Below, piece after piece: positions 39,162 to 51,655 of a stretch of 64,000 bases of DNA. The translations under genes and the position numbers were made by a program. Numbering within the stretch: position 1 is the stretch's first letter; every line of letters starts with the position of its first letter. Source of the DNA: Monarcha castaneiventris obscurior (taxonomy: Eukaryota; Chordata; Aves; Passeriformes; Monarchidae); the NCBI GenBank assembly GCA_026261815.1, contig JAMPIT010000350.1, forward strand, positions 3,968,001-4,032,000, in the 5' to 3' direction. Below the pieces are notes generated by a model that did not search any database, was not told the origin of the DNA, and saw only the letters and a program-made list of their open reading frames with translations.

Positions 39162-42100
39162 CAAAGAGGGAGGGGAGAAGATAAGCATCAGGTCCAAAAA
39201 TAGGAGAAACATGAGATTTACACCTACATAAAGAAAGAAGCTGCTCTCATTTAATACAATGTAGAAAAAAAATGTACGCAATTTACAATGGTAAGCTTCA
39301 AATCTGTTTGCTGCAGTTTAGTAATCTAATACATTATATTTAATAGCCTTAGAGTATGAACCCATATAACCACATAATATCCAGTATTATTCAGTTTGAT
39401 CAAATTTAAATAGAAGGGCTAAATACAGACAACATTTTCTCCAATGGAATTAACCGAATAAATGTAAGTATGACAAATACGGATACAACTCACTGCCCTG
39501 AGCTGCCTTCTAGATTGAATCAAGGACAGAAACAGCATAAGCATATGTGCTACTGAGTTGAATACTTATAACCAGAACAAAATTTAGAAGCATTACATTT
39601 ATTTAGACTAAAAGGGTACAGGAGCCTAGGCTACACATTCTTCACAGGCATGTTGTCTTCTTCTTAGTGAGTGATAGGTATTGAAGCCAAAAAGTACTCA
39701 AGAATGAAGAATTCAGTAAATCCCTTATTTCTGTAAAGTTCGTAAAAGACAATCTGGCACCCATTGCTCTTAAAGTGCAATTATGTATAAACAATTCCCT
39801 TTTAGAAAAATGTTACCATCCAGTTCTAGAGGTTGTAACTCCTATGGGCCAACAAGACCCTTTTACACCATTTCATAGTATCTATCTGGTCAGGTTTGCA
39901 GAAAACACCAATATTTACCTCATAAGAATGGCTCTTGAATGGCTTTTGAAAGCTGAGTGAAATTATTGTGACATGATGCATATAGAAGGTATTTTATACC
40001 TTTAAACTCCTCATGCCTGCAACTTTCATGATTGGGAGATGGCAACTGGTCAGTTCTGGACTTCACAGTTATTTATTGTGTTGTGCCCTTGCAGGGTGAA
40101 TAGAAGTAAGAGTCCTCTGTGTATCTGGCACTGAATAATCCTAATACCTTTTGCAGTGAATACTTAATCACAAAGTGAATGCTGATTTTCAGTGTGTGAT
40201 GCAGTTCATGATAAACTGGTTACTTAATAAGTACTGCTAGTTTATGACCCCAACACATCTGTGTTTGCCTCTGTCCTGGTTAGCTTCTGTCCATGTGTTC
40301 CTAGGGCATCTAATTTCTTTGTTAAGAGAGAGCAGGCATCTTATCTTAATGTCTTTAACTCTCCCTAACAAAGCTCACAGAACAGGAAAGCTGAAACATG
40401 CAAACACCTTCTCTGCTTTTTGTCTGATTTAGATGTGTCAGAGGGAGTGGATGCAGCACACAGAGCAAGGGAATCTCTTTTAAGGATGGTTTTTAATACA
40501 TTCTGCATGTTTTGCTTATTAGAAATAATTAATATGAATTATCCACATTCAGAGCCAGTGACTGCTACTTAATTATGGTGCTATCAGTGCCGAATGAAGA
40601 AAGACTTGATGGAAAACAAAATCCTTCATACAATTTATCAGCCTGAATAACAAACCCAAACAATGAGAACCATAGACTGCCACAGCATGCAGATGGTGCT
40701 GAAAAGCCAGCTATCTACAATCAGCCCAATCAATATGGGTTTATCTTGGCAAGGGTGTTATTCAAAGCCATACAGAAAGGCTGCCATGCCTCTGTTTTTT
40801 ATAAGCTTCTCTTTCTTTAAATGATTGTTGAGAGGTCTTTTTACTTCAACCTTACCATTTTCCCTGTACATGGCATAAATGATGTTCAGAAAAGTATGCT
40901 CACATTCTATTATATCATATGACAAATGAACAGAGACAAAGGAAAAAGAAGACAAAACCCACAGACTAATTGATAGGACTCAAAATTCCCATTGATTTTG
41001 ACACAATGAGGAGGCTAAGTTCATAATTAAGAAAAAAACAACCAAAAAAACATAGGAAAAGCAATGTTAAGGTTTCCTTGGCAACCTTACTTTGACTCTT
41101 TACATGACTTAAAAGATTTTGTTCAGGCAATTCTTTTCTGACATTTGATTTTTCCTCCCACTTTAATGTACGGTTACCATCCCCTACTTGCTGTTTAATC
41201 ACTTTACTGAGGCAAATAAAGCTGGCTTTTACAAAATCAGACTGAGGAAAAGGTCAATGTTTTAATTTTCACAGAGCAATAAAAGCAACCTTTATAATAT
41301 TTTGACTGCATCATTATTATTATTTATTACTTTTATTTATTATCACTACTACTAATAATAATGAAATCTATTTTTTTTATCTCTGCTCTGTGAGAAGTCT
41401 GAAAGACTGCTACATAGCCCCCAGAACCCTAAATCAAGATTAAAACTACTGCTTCATCCAGTTTTTCACAAAAGCCCTTCTCACAGCTGTTCCTGCAAGG
41501 AGTTGAATGGTGATACTGTTTCATTTCCAGAGTGCTCTTAAGAGCATTGATGGTCAATAACATTGCATCTAATCAGTACAAAGAGGTAGGGAAGGTCTGT
41601 CAGTCTTGATGTTTACAGTGGAGAATTGTCAACATCTCTGGGTACAGAAACAACTCCTTGGTGATGGTGGGGAGGGAGACATGAACAAAAGGGTGAAAGG
41701 GACTCCTTCTCATCTCCTTGTGACAGCCCTGGATCTCTGCACAACCATAAATGCTGAGTTCAGACCTTTTCTTTCTGTACCTCCTCCTGACCAAGGGCAC
41801 TGCAGGAAGGGCACTTGGTCAAGTCTGGCTGCAGGAGACAAACTGAACAAATTTGATTGCTCATTGTAAAGGAAAAATTATGTTCCCTATGACTGAAAGC
41901 CAGACCTGCTGTAATACAGCTGACATCAGCCAAGCTTCCTTCTAGGACTATAGGTAAATCAAAAAAGAAAGGCTGATTAAAAAAAAGAAAAAGAATGAAA
42001 ATTTTTTGAACTTTATTGCAACTTTGGGGGGAAATGCTCTGAGGTTTGTACAAATGCCCTGTTTTTTGTATGATACAGACAGTGCTCCCTAGCCCTGCTC

Positions 42101-43101
42101 TTGATTAATTTTTTCCCTTTTTTATTCATTAATAAGGAATTAGCTCAAACACGCATATATATTGACATAATTTGGGGTTGTCATGGCAATGCTGCTATAC
42201 CAGAAATAAAAGCAGAGTGAAAGTATAGCATAATTATAATCAGGATTGAGAATCAAAAGGAAATATTTCTAAGACAACTTTAAGTCAATACAATACAAGT
42301 ACCTTATTTGTATGCATTTGTGGAGATCTTATTTTTATAACAGATCCTTAAGCAGAAAGGGCATTACTGAGGGCTCACTGAAGTCAGTCAGATTCTCTCT
42401 GTTGATTTTAGTGATTGTTCTTTCAGAAGCGTACATCCATTTTGCTTTGAGCCTATGCCTGGCAAAACAAAATAAGCAAATGTATTCCTTTCAGCATTTT
42501 CATTTTCAATGCTCTCTTAGTTTCATGCTTTGACCAGTGAATATCAGGGTAGATGCAGGTGAAGGGTGGCATTCTTAAAGCCAGTCTGTAAATTCCCATT
42601 TTACCTTAACCTGCACACCAGGGTATATAAAGGAAGAGGTATGGAGAGTAGGGGAAGAGGGACGAAGATTAAATGATTTACAGTCTCCTTCATGCTGCCC
42701 TTGAAAGAACAATAAGAAACACAGGTGAAGGAATGTGGGGAAATTGTGGCAGACCAAGCACAAAGCATCACGGGTCAGGGGAGGAGGACATATCGCTAGT
42801 ATGTCCTCAGGCAACAGGTCTCATGTCATAGAATTTCTGTTAAATAGTGTCATGATTTGGATTGTAGGAGTGATGGCATCGAGGTGCTTGAACTATCTGA
42901 GCAGTAATAAAAGGCTGACATTGATAACCCAAGTTCAGGATAGAGGGTTGTCTTGTTTGCTACAGTAATTCAGTCCCTTGCAAATATTCCAGCTGCGATG
43001 TCTGCCTGGATAACAGCGATGTTTCTATCACACCCTATATGGTTACACCTCTTCCTATGGCAGGTTTACCTCAAGTGAGCGTGGCAAAGTGTCCCATCGA
43101 A

Positions 43102-43144
43102 AAGTCACAGAGAGAAAAAAATGCCCAAAAGGACACTGCAGGAT
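43102..43144. repeat. Possible degenerate first monomer at the array edge
   Basis: AAGTCACAGAGAGAAAAAAA followed by ATGCCCAAAAGGAC loosely follows the conserved box GGCATGCCAAGAGAAATGCA. The match is weak; it may be a decayed monomer or chance. Confidence 0.35.
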
Positions 43145-44295
43145 GGAGTGCTCATTTCTGCCCAGTGTTCTTTCTTAGGCTCCGCATAGTGCGTAGTTTA
43201 GGGTTATGCCTAGAGTTAGGGTTCAGAAAACCAAAAAGCCCAGAGCTCCAGGGACACTAAAAATGCAAAAGGCATGCCAAGAGAAATGCAAAACAGCCCC
43301 AAACATGCGGCATCTTTAGCTTTCTTATGGGACCTCATTTCTGCCCAGTGCTCTTTCTTAGGCACCACATAGTGTGAACTTTAGGGTTATACCTAGACTT
43401 AGGGTTCAGAAAACCAAAAAGCCCAGATCTCCAAAGGCACGAAAAGTGCAAAAGGCATGACCAGAGAAATGCAAAACAGCTCCAATCATCTGCCATCTTG
43501 ATATTCCTGGTCAGTGCTCATTTCTGCCCAGTGCTCTTTCTTAGGCACCACATAGTGTGAGGTTTAGGGTGAAGGCTAAGGTTAGGGTTCAGAAAATCAA
43601 AAAGCCCAGACCTCCAGGGACACTAAAAATGCGAAAGGCATGCCAGGAGAAATGCAAATTAGCTCCAATCATCTGCCATCTTGATATTCCTGGTCCGCGC
43701 TCATTTCTGCCCAGTGCTCTTTCTAAGGCTCTGCATAGTGCGAAGTTTAGGGTTACACCTAGGGTTAGGGTTCAGAAAAGCAAAAAGCCCAGAGCTCCAT
43801 GGACATTAAAAAGGTGAAAGGCATGCCAAGAGAAATCCAAAACAGCCCCAGTAATCTGCCATTGTCATCTTCCTGATCAGCGCTCATTTCTGACCAGTGC
43901 TCTTTTCAGGATCCGCATAGTGCGAAGTTTAGGGTTAAGACTAGGGTTAGGGTTCAGAAAAAAAAAAAGCCCAGAGCTCCAGGGACACTAAAAATGCGAA
44001 AGGCATGCCAAGAGAAATGGAAAACAGCCCCAAATATGCAGCATCCACATCTACCTGATCAGACCTAATTTTTGCCCAGTGCTCTTTCCAAAGCCTCCAC
44101 CTTGTGCGAAGTTTAGGGTTACGCCTAGGGTTAGGGTTCACAAAACCAAAAAGCCCAATGCTCCATGGTCACTAAAAATGCGAAAAGCATGCCAAGAGAA
44201 ATGCAAAACAGCCCCACACATGAGGCATCCTCATCTTCCTGATCGGACCTCGTTTCAGCCCAGTGCTCTTTCAAAAGGCTCTGAATAGGGCGAGG

Positions 44296-44880
44296 TTTAG
44301 GGTTACGCCTAGCTTTAGGGTTCAGAAAAGCAAAAAGCCCAGAGCTCCGGGGACATTAAAAATGCAAAAGGCATGCCAAGAGAAATGCAAATCAGCTCCA
44401 ATCATCTGCCATTTTGATATTCCTGGTCCGCGCTCATTTCTGCCCAGCGCTCTTACTTAGGCCCCCCATAGTGTGAAGTTTAGCGTTGCGCCTAGGGTTA
44501 GGGTTCAGAAAATCAAAAAGCCCAGAGCTCCAGGGACACTAAAAATGCGAAAGGCATGCCAAGAGAAATGCAAAACAGCCCCACACATGCAGCATCTTCA
44601 CCTTCAAGATCGGAGCTCATTTCTGCCCAGTGCTCTTTCCTAGCCTCCACCTTGTGCGAAGTTCAGGGTTACGGCTAGGGTTAGGGGTTCAGAAAAGCAA
44701 AAAGCCCAATGCTCCATGGTGACTAAAAATGCGAAAGGCATGCCAAGAGAAATGCAAAACAGCCCCACACATGCAGCAACCTCATCTTCCTGATCTGACC
44801 TCATTTCTGCCCTGTGCTCCTTCTTAGGCTCTACATAGGGCGAAGTTTAGGGTTACGCCTAGGGTTAGGGTTCAGAACAC
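44296..44880 (+). repeat. Three-monomer block, copy 1
   Basis: This block carries diagnostic variants: GCCTAGCTTTAGGG, TAGCGTTGCGCC, CCACCTTGTGCGAAGTTCAG and CCCAATGCTCCATGGTGAC. All recur in the same order at 47051-47634, showing that the block was duplicated as a unit. Confidence 0.85.
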
Positions 44881-46160
44881 CAAAAAGCCCAGAGCGCCAG
44901 GGACAGTTAAAATGCGAAAGGCATGCCAAGAGAAATGCAAAACAGCCCCACACATGCAGCATCTTCACCTTCAAGATCGGAGCTCATTTCTGCCCTGTGA
45001 TCTTTCTTAAGGCTCTGAATAGGGCGAACTTTAGGGTTACGCCTAGGGTTAGGGTTCAGAACACCAAAAAGCCCAGAGCTCCAGGGACACTAAAAATGCG
45101 AAAGGCATGCCAAGAGAAATGCAAAACAGCCCCACAAATGCAGCATCTTCACCTTCAAGACTGGACCTCATTTCTGCCCAGTGCTCTTTCTTAAGGCTAC
45201 ATATAGGGCGAAGTTTAGGGTTACGCCTAGGGTTAGGGTTCAGAAAAGCAAAAAGCCCAGAGCTCCAGGGACACTAAAAATGCGAAAGAGATGCCAAGAG
45301 AAATGCAAAACAGCCCCACACATGCAGCAACCTCATCTTCCTGATCTGACCTCATTTCTGCCCTGTGCTCTTTCTTAGGCTCTGCATAGGGCGAAGTTTA
45401 GGGTTACGCCTAGGGTTAGGGTTCAGAACACCAAAAAGCCCAGAGCTCCAGGAACACTAAAAATGCAAAAGGCATGCCAAGAGAAATGCAAAACAGCCCC
45501 ACAAATGCAGCATCTTCACCTTCAAGACTGGACCTCATTTCTGCCCTGTGCTCTTTCTTAAGGCTACATATAGGGTGAAGTTTAGGGTTACGCCTAGGGT
45601 CAGGGTTCAGAACACAAAAAAGCCCAGAGCTCCAGGGACACTAAAAATGTGAGAGCAATGCCCACACAAGTGCAAAAGAGCTCCAATCATCTGCCTTCTT
45701 CATATTCCTGATCAGTGCTAATTTCTGCCCATTGCTCCTACTCAGGCTCCGCATAGTGTGAAGTTTAGGGTTATGCCTAGGGATAGGGTTCAGAAAACTA
45801 AAAAGCCCAGAGTTCCAGGGACACTAAAAATGTGAAAGGCATGCCAAGAGAAATCCAAAACAGCCCCAGTTATCTGCCATTTTTCATCTTCCTGATCAGC
45901 GCTCATTTCTGACCAGTACTCTTTTCAGGATCTGCATAGTGCGAAGTTTAGGGTTACGGCTATGGTTAGGGTTCGGAAAACCAAAAAGCCCAGAGCCCCA
46001 TGGACACTAAAAATGCGAAAGAGATGCCAAGAGAAATGCAAAACAGCCCCACACATGCAGCAACCTCATCTTCCTGATCTGACCTCATTTCTGCCCTGTG
46101 CTCTTTCTTAGGCTCTGCATAGGGCGAAGTTTAGGGTTACGCCTAGGGTTAGGGTTCAGA

Positions 46161-46164
46161 ACAC
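46161..46164. repeat. Target site duplication ACAC, left of LTR copy 1
   Basis: An undisturbed monomer reads TTCAGAACACCAAAAAG. Here ACAC appears on both sides of the insertion, at 46161-46164 and 46713-46716. A 5-bp reading (AACAC) is possible if the LTR ended at TTTAC. Confidence 0.8.
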
Positions 46165-46289
46165 TGTCCTGGGTTGCAGTGTATTCTATTACCACCCTCA
46201 TGAACCGTTGAAACCAGGTGGGGCAGTATTTCCTTGCCTCCTCCCTCCAGACTATTGTTCTGTTAATGGCCCATTAATGTTGTGCGGCA

Positions 46290-46299
46290 TGACTCAGCA
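46290..46299 (+). promoter_or_regulatory. AP-1/MAF-like site in LTR copy 1
   Basis: TGACTCAGCA matches the MAF-recognition/NF-E2 type of extended AP-1 site. A second AP-1 core, TGACTCA, lies at 46354-46360. The equivalents in LTR copy 2 are 51781-51790 and 51845-51851. Binding is inferred only from the motif. Confidence 0.45.
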
Positions 46300-46656
46300 G
46301 TAACTCCCCCCCGGACTATCTGCTGTTAACGAGCCCATCAACACCTGGCCTCATGACTCATCATCCCATTGGGAGAGGCTCCGCCCAGAGGGGGGAATCA
46401 AGCGTTCCATCCCAGATAAATCTGGGCTTCTGAACGCCACGCGGGGCTGTCTACTGGATTCCTGGAGGACAAGAGCTACCACTGGACCTTCAGCTGGAGA
46501 CTAGACTTCCCATAGGATCACCAATTCGACTGAACTACCTCATCTGGACTACTACCACCACCCTAATAGGGTGTCAGGTATTCTGACTTTGTCTGTGTTT
46601 TTCTTTTCCTTTTTCCCTTGTATTATTTCACTTATTTTTAAATATTTATTTTCCCT

Positions 46657-46662
46657 ATTAAA
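46657..46662 (+). promoter_or_regulatory. ATTAAA polyadenylation signal of LTR copy 1
   Basis: ATTAAA, a common variant signal, lies 50 bp from the LTR end. It is the only good candidate in this LTR and supports plus orientation. Confidence 0.5.
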
Positions 46663-46712
46663 TTTTAACCCTGACTTGGGATCTCGCTCTGGTTTGTTTT
46701 CAAACCTTTACA

Positions 46713-46716
46713 ACAC
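46713..46716. repeat. Target site duplication ACAC, right of LTR copy 1
   Basis: Matches 46161-46164. The monomer resumes with CAAAAAGCCCAGAGC. Confidence 0.8.
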
Positions 46717-47050
46717 CAAAAAGCCCAGAGCTCCAGGGACACTAAAAATGCGAAAGGCATGCCAAGAGAAATGCAATAGAGCCCCAAACATGCAGCAACC
46801 TCATCTTCAAGATCGGACCTCATTTCTGCCCAGTCCTCTTTCTTAAGGCTACACATAGGGCGAAGTTTAGGGTTACGCCTAGGGTCAGGGTTCAGAACAC
46901 AAAAAAGCCCAGAGCTCCAGGGACACTAAAAATGTGAGAGCAATGCCCACACAAGTGCAAAAGAGCTCCAATCATCTGCCTTCTTCATATTCCTGATCAG
47001 TGCTAATTTCTGCCCATTGCTCCTACTCAGGCTCTGCATAGTGTGAAGTT

Positions 47051-47634
47051 TAGGGTTACGCCTAGCTTTAGGGTTCAGAAAAGCAAAAAGCCCAGAGCTC
47101 CGGGGACATTAAAAATGTGAAAGGCATGCCAAGAGAAATGCAAATCAGCTCCAATCATCTGCCATTTTGATATTCCTGGTCCGCGCGCATTTCTGCCCAG
47201 CGCTCTTACTTAGGCCCCCCATAGTGTGAAGTTTAGCGTTGCGCCTAGGGTTAGGGTTCAGAAAATCAAAAAGCCCAGAGCTCCAGGGACACTAAAAATG
47301 CGAAAGGCATGCCAAGAGAAATGCAAAACAGCCCCACACATGCAGCATCTTCACCTTCAAGATCGGAGCTCATTTCTGCCCAGTGCTCTTTCCTAGCCTC
47401 CACCTTGTGCGAAGTTCAGGGTTACGGCTAGGGTTAGGGGTTCAGAAAAGCAAAAAGCCCAATGCTCCATGGTGACTAAAAATGCGAAAGGCATGCCAAG
47501 AGAAATGCAAAACAGCCCCACACATGCAGCAACCTCATCTTCCTGATCTGACCTCATTTCTGCCCTGTGCTCCTTCTTAGGCTCTGCATAGGGCGAAGTT
47601 TAGGGTTACGCCTAGGGTTAGGGTTCAGAACACC
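47051..47634 (+). repeat. Three-monomer block, copy 2
   Basis: Carries the same rare variants as 44296-44880 (CCTAGCTTTAGGG, TAGCGTTGCGCC, TTGTGCGAAGTTCAG, ATGCTCCATGGTGAC). It begins abruptly at about 47031-47062, inside a monomer that up to that point matches 52208-52530, so a recombination junction lies there. Confidence 0.85.
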
Positions 47635-47875
47635 AAAAAGCCCAGAGCGCCAGGGACACTAAAAATGCGAAAGGCATGCCAAGAGAAATGCAAAACAGCC
47701 CCACAAATGCAGCATCTTCACCTTCAAGACTGGACCACATTTCTGCCCAGTGCTCTTTCTTAAGGCTACATATAGGGCGAAGTTTAGGGTTACGCCTAGG
47801 GTTAGGGCTCAGAACACCAAAAAGCCCAGAGCTCCGGGGACATGAAAAATGGAAAAGGCATGCCGAGAGAAAAAA

Positions 47876-50800
47876 CAGCCACAATCAACTGCCATCTTGA
47901 TATTCCTGATCCGCGCTCATTTCTGCCCAGCGCTCTTATGAAGGCACCCCATACTGTGAAGTTTAGGGTTTTGCCGAGGGTTAGGGTTCACAAAAGCAAA
48001 AAGCCCAGAGCTCCAGGGACACTAAAAATGCGAAAGGCATGCCAAGAGAAATGTACAACAGGCCAATCATCTGCCATTGTGATATTACTGGTCAGAGCTC
48101 ATTCCTGCCCAGTGCTCTTACTTAGGCCACCCCATAGTGCAAAGTTTAGGATTTCGCCTAGGGTTAGGGGTCAGAAAAGCAAAAAGCCCAGAGCCCTATG
48201 GACAGTTATAATGCGAAAGGCATGTCAAGAGAAATGCAAAAGTGCCCCAATTATCTGCCATGGTCATCTTCCTGAGCAGCGCTCACTTCTGCCCTGTGCT
48301 CCTTCTTAGGCTCTGAATAGGGCGAAGTTTAGGGTTACGCCTAGGGTTCGGGTTCAGAAAAGCAAAAAGCCCAGAGCTCCAGGGACACTAAAAATGCGAA
48401 AGAGATGCCAAGAGAAATGCAAAACAGCCCCACACATGCAGCAACCTCATCTTCCTGATCTGACCTCATTTCTGCCCTGTGCTCTTTCTTAGGCTCTGCA
48501 TAGGGCGAAGTTTAGGGTTACGCCTAGGGTTAGGGTTCAGAACACCAAAAAGCCCAGAGCTCCAGGGACACTAAAAATGCGAAAGGCATGCCAAGAGAAA
48601 TGCAATAGAGCCCCAAACATGCAGCAACCTCATCTTCAAGATCGGACCTCATTTCTGCCCAGTCCTCTTTCTTAAGGCTACACATAGGGCGAAGTTTAGG
48701 GTTACGCCTAGGGTCAGGGTTCAGAACACAAAAAAGCCCAGAGCTCCAGGGACACTAAAAATGCGAGAGCAATGCCCACACAAGTGCAAAAGAGCTCCAA
48801 TCATCTGCCTTCTTCATATTCCTGATCAGTGCTAATTTCTGCCCATTGCTCCTACTCAGGCTCCGCATAGTGTGAAGTTTAGGGTTACGCCTAGGGATAG
48901 GGTTCAGAAAACTAAAAAGCCCAGAGTTCCAGGGACACTAAAAATGTGAAAGGCATGCCAAGAGAAATCCAAAACAGCCCCAGTTATCTGCCATTTTTCA
49001 TCTTCCTGATCAGCGCTCATTTCTGACCAGTACTCTTTTCAGGATCTGCATAGTGCGAAGTTTAGGGTTACGGCTATGGTTAGGGTTCAGAAAACCAAAA
49101 AGCCCAGAGCCCCATGGACACTAAAAATGCGAAAGGCATGTCAAGAGAAATGCAAAAGTGCCCCAATTACCTGCCATGGTCATCTTCCTGATCAGCGCTC
49201 ACTTCTGCCCAGTGCTCTTTCTTAGGCTCTGAATAGGGCGAAGCTTAGGGTTACGCCTAGGCTAAGGGTTCAGAAAAGCAAAAAGCCCAGAGCTCCAGGG
49301 ACACTAAAAATGCGAAAGGCATGCCAAGAGAAATGTAAAACAGGCCAATCATCTGCCATTGTGATATTACTGGTCAGAGCTCATTTCTGCCCAGTGCTCT
49401 TTATAAGCCACCCCATAGTGCAAAGTTTAGGGTTACGGCCAAGTTTAGGGTTCAGAAAAGCAAAAAGCCCAGAGTTCCAGGGACACTAAAAATGTGAAAG
49501 GCATGCCAAGAGAAATCCAAAACAGCCCCAGTTACCTGTCATTGTCATCTTCCTGATAAGTGCTCATTTCTGCCCCGTGCTCTTTTCAGGATCCGCATAG
49601 TGCGAAGTTTAGGGTTATGGCTATGGTTAGGGTTCAGAAAAGCAAAAAGCCCAGAGCTCCAGGGACACGAAAAATGCGAAAGGCATGCCAGGAGAAATAC
49701 AAAAGAGCCCCAAACATGCAGCATCCTCATCTTCTTGATCTGACCTCATTTATGCTCCGTGTTCTTTCACAAAAGGCTCCGCATAGGGCGAAGTTTAGGG
49801 TTACGCCTAGGGTTAGGGTTCAGAAAAGCAAAAAGCCCAGAGCTCAATGGACACTAAAAATGCGAAAGGCATGCCAAGAGAAATGCAAAACAGCCCCACA
49901 CATGCGCCATCCTCATCTTCCTGATCGGACCTCATTTCAGCCCAGTGCTCCTTCTTAGGCTCTGAATAGGGCGAAGTTTAGGGTTACGCCTAGGGTTAGG
50001 GTTCAGAAAAGCAAAAAGCCCAGAGCTCTATGGACAGTTATAATGCGAAAGGCATGCCAAGAGAAATGCAAAACAGCCCCACTTATCTGCCATGGTCATC
50101 TTCCTGATCAGAGCTCATTTCTGCCCAGTGCTCCTTCTTAGGCTCTGAATAGGGCGAAGTTTAGGGTTACGCCTAGGGTTAGGGTTCAGAAAAGCAAAAA
50201 GCCCAGAGCTCCAGGGACACTAAAAATGCGAAAGGCATGCCAAGAGAAATGCAAAACAGCCCCACACATGCAGCACCGTCATCTTCCTGATCAGAGCTCA
50301 TTTCTGCCCTGTGCTCTTTCTTAGGCTCTGAATAGGGCGAAGTTTAGGGTTACGCCTAGGGTTAGGGTTCAGAAAAGCAAAAAGCCCAGAGCTCCAGGGA
50401 CACTAAAAATGCGAAAGGCATGCCAAGAGAAATGCAAAACAGCCCCACACATGCAGCAACCTCATCTTCCTGATCTGACCTCATTTCTGCCCTGTGCTCT
50501 TTCTTAGGCTCTGCATAGGGCGAAGTTTAGGGTTACGCCTAGGGTTAGGGTTCAGAACACCAAAAAGCCCAGAGCTCCAGGGACACTAAAAATGCGAAAG
50601 GCATGCCAAGAGAAATGCAAAACAGCCCCACAAATGCAGCATCTTCACCTTCAAGACTGGACCTCATTTCTGCCCAGTGCTCTTTCTTAAGGTCTGCATA
50701 GGGCGAAGTTTAGGGTTACGCCTAGGGTTAGGGTTCAGAAAACCAAAAAGCCCAGAGCTCCAGGGACACTAAAAATGCGAAAGGCATGTCAAGAGAAATG

Positions 50801-50985
50801 CAAAACAGTTCCAAACATGCAGCATCCTCACCTTCCAGATCGGACCTCATTTCTGCCCAGTGCTCTTTCAAAAGGATCTGAATAGGGCGAACTTTAGGGT
50901 TACGCCTAGGGTTAGGGTTCAGAAAACCAAAAAGCCCAGAGCTCCGGGGACATGAAAAATGCAAAAGGCATGCCGAGAGAAAAAA
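47876..50985 (+). repeat. Higher-order repeat copy, 3,110 bp, 17 monomers
   Basis: Delimited by the rare monomer variant CAGCCACAATCAACTGCC, which occurs at 47876, 50986, 54833, 58899 and 63471. Inside the unit, further rare variants recur in fixed order: the GCCCACACAAGTGC variant (48768), the CTTTATAAGCCACC variant (49400) and the TATGCTCCGTGTTC variant (49752). The unit length is 17 times 183 bp. Confidence 0.8.
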
Positions 50986-51651
50986 CAGCCACAATCAACT
51001 GCCATCTTGATATTCCTGATCCGCGCTCATTTCTGCCCAGCGCTCTTATGAAGGCACCCCATAGTGTGAAGTTTAGGGTTTTGCCGAGGGTTAGGGTTCA
51101 GAAAAGCAAAAAGCCCAGAGCTCCAGGGACACTAAAAATGCGAAAGGCATGCCAAGAGAAATGTACAACAGGCCAATCATCTGCCATTGTGATATTACTG
51201 GTCAGAGCTCATTCCTGCCCAGTGCTCTTACTTAGGCCACCCCATAGTGCAAAGTTTAGGGTTTCGCCTAGGGTTAGGGGTCAGAAAAGCAAAAAGCCCA
51301 GAGCTCTATGGACAGTTATAATGCGAAAGGCATGTCAAGAGAAATGCAAAAGTGCCCCAATTATCTGCCATGGTCATCTTCCTGAGCAGCGCTCACTTCT
51401 GCCCTGTGCTCCTTCTTAGGCTCTGAATAGGGCGAAGTTTAGGGTTACGCCTAGGGTTCGGGTTCAGAAAAGCAAAAAGCCCAGAGCTCCAGGGACACTA
51501 AAAATGCGAAAGAGATGCCAAGAGAAATGCAAAACAGCCCCACACATGCAGCAACCTCATCTTCCTGATCTGACCTCATTTCTGCCCTGTGCTCTTTCTT
51601 AGGCTCTGCATAGGGCGAAGTTTAGGGTTACGCCTAGGGTTAGGGTTCAGA

Positions 51652-51655
51652 ACAC
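51652..51655. repeat. Target site duplication ACAC, left of LTR copy 2
   Basis: Same relation as at 46161-46164; the partner is 52204-52207. Confidence 0.8.

Larger units (their letters stand above)
26315..43101. other. Long intergenic or intronic stretch, no gene seen
   Basis: Nearly 17 kb without a recognisable gene, RNA gene or named transposon. Minor features are a (CAA)n run near 27606-27622, small tandem duplications (27640, 29230, 30653), TA-rich runs near 29310-29335, a T run near 39143-39161 and an ATT/TTA-rich stretch near 41310-41365. The purine-rich part at 32690-33050 is notable only for composition. Exons of a large gene with very short coding segments could escape this reading. 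Confidence 0.45.
46165..46712 (+). mobile_element. 548-bp solo LTR inside the satellite, copy 1
   Basis: The sequence starts with TGTCCTGGGTTGCAGTG, ends with AACCTTTACA and is flanked by ACAC duplications, so it is a TG...CA retroviral LTR. Reading in plus orientation, it contains TGACTCAGCA (46290-46299) and TGACTCA (46354-46360), which match AP-1/MAF-type sites, then CCGCCC (46381-46386), an AT-rich GATAAATC (46415-46422) and a variant polyadenylation signal ATTAAA (46657-46662) 50 bp before the end. No retroviral body is present. The short frame at 46571-46846 runs out of the LTR into satellite and is not a gene. It is nearly identical to 51656-52203, with four substitutions counted by eye. 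Confidence 0.92.

Noticed and set aside
46571..46846. 91-codon frame repeated at 52062-52337
   Set aside because: It starts in the LTR and runs into the satellite monomer. It occurs twice because the segment was duplicated.
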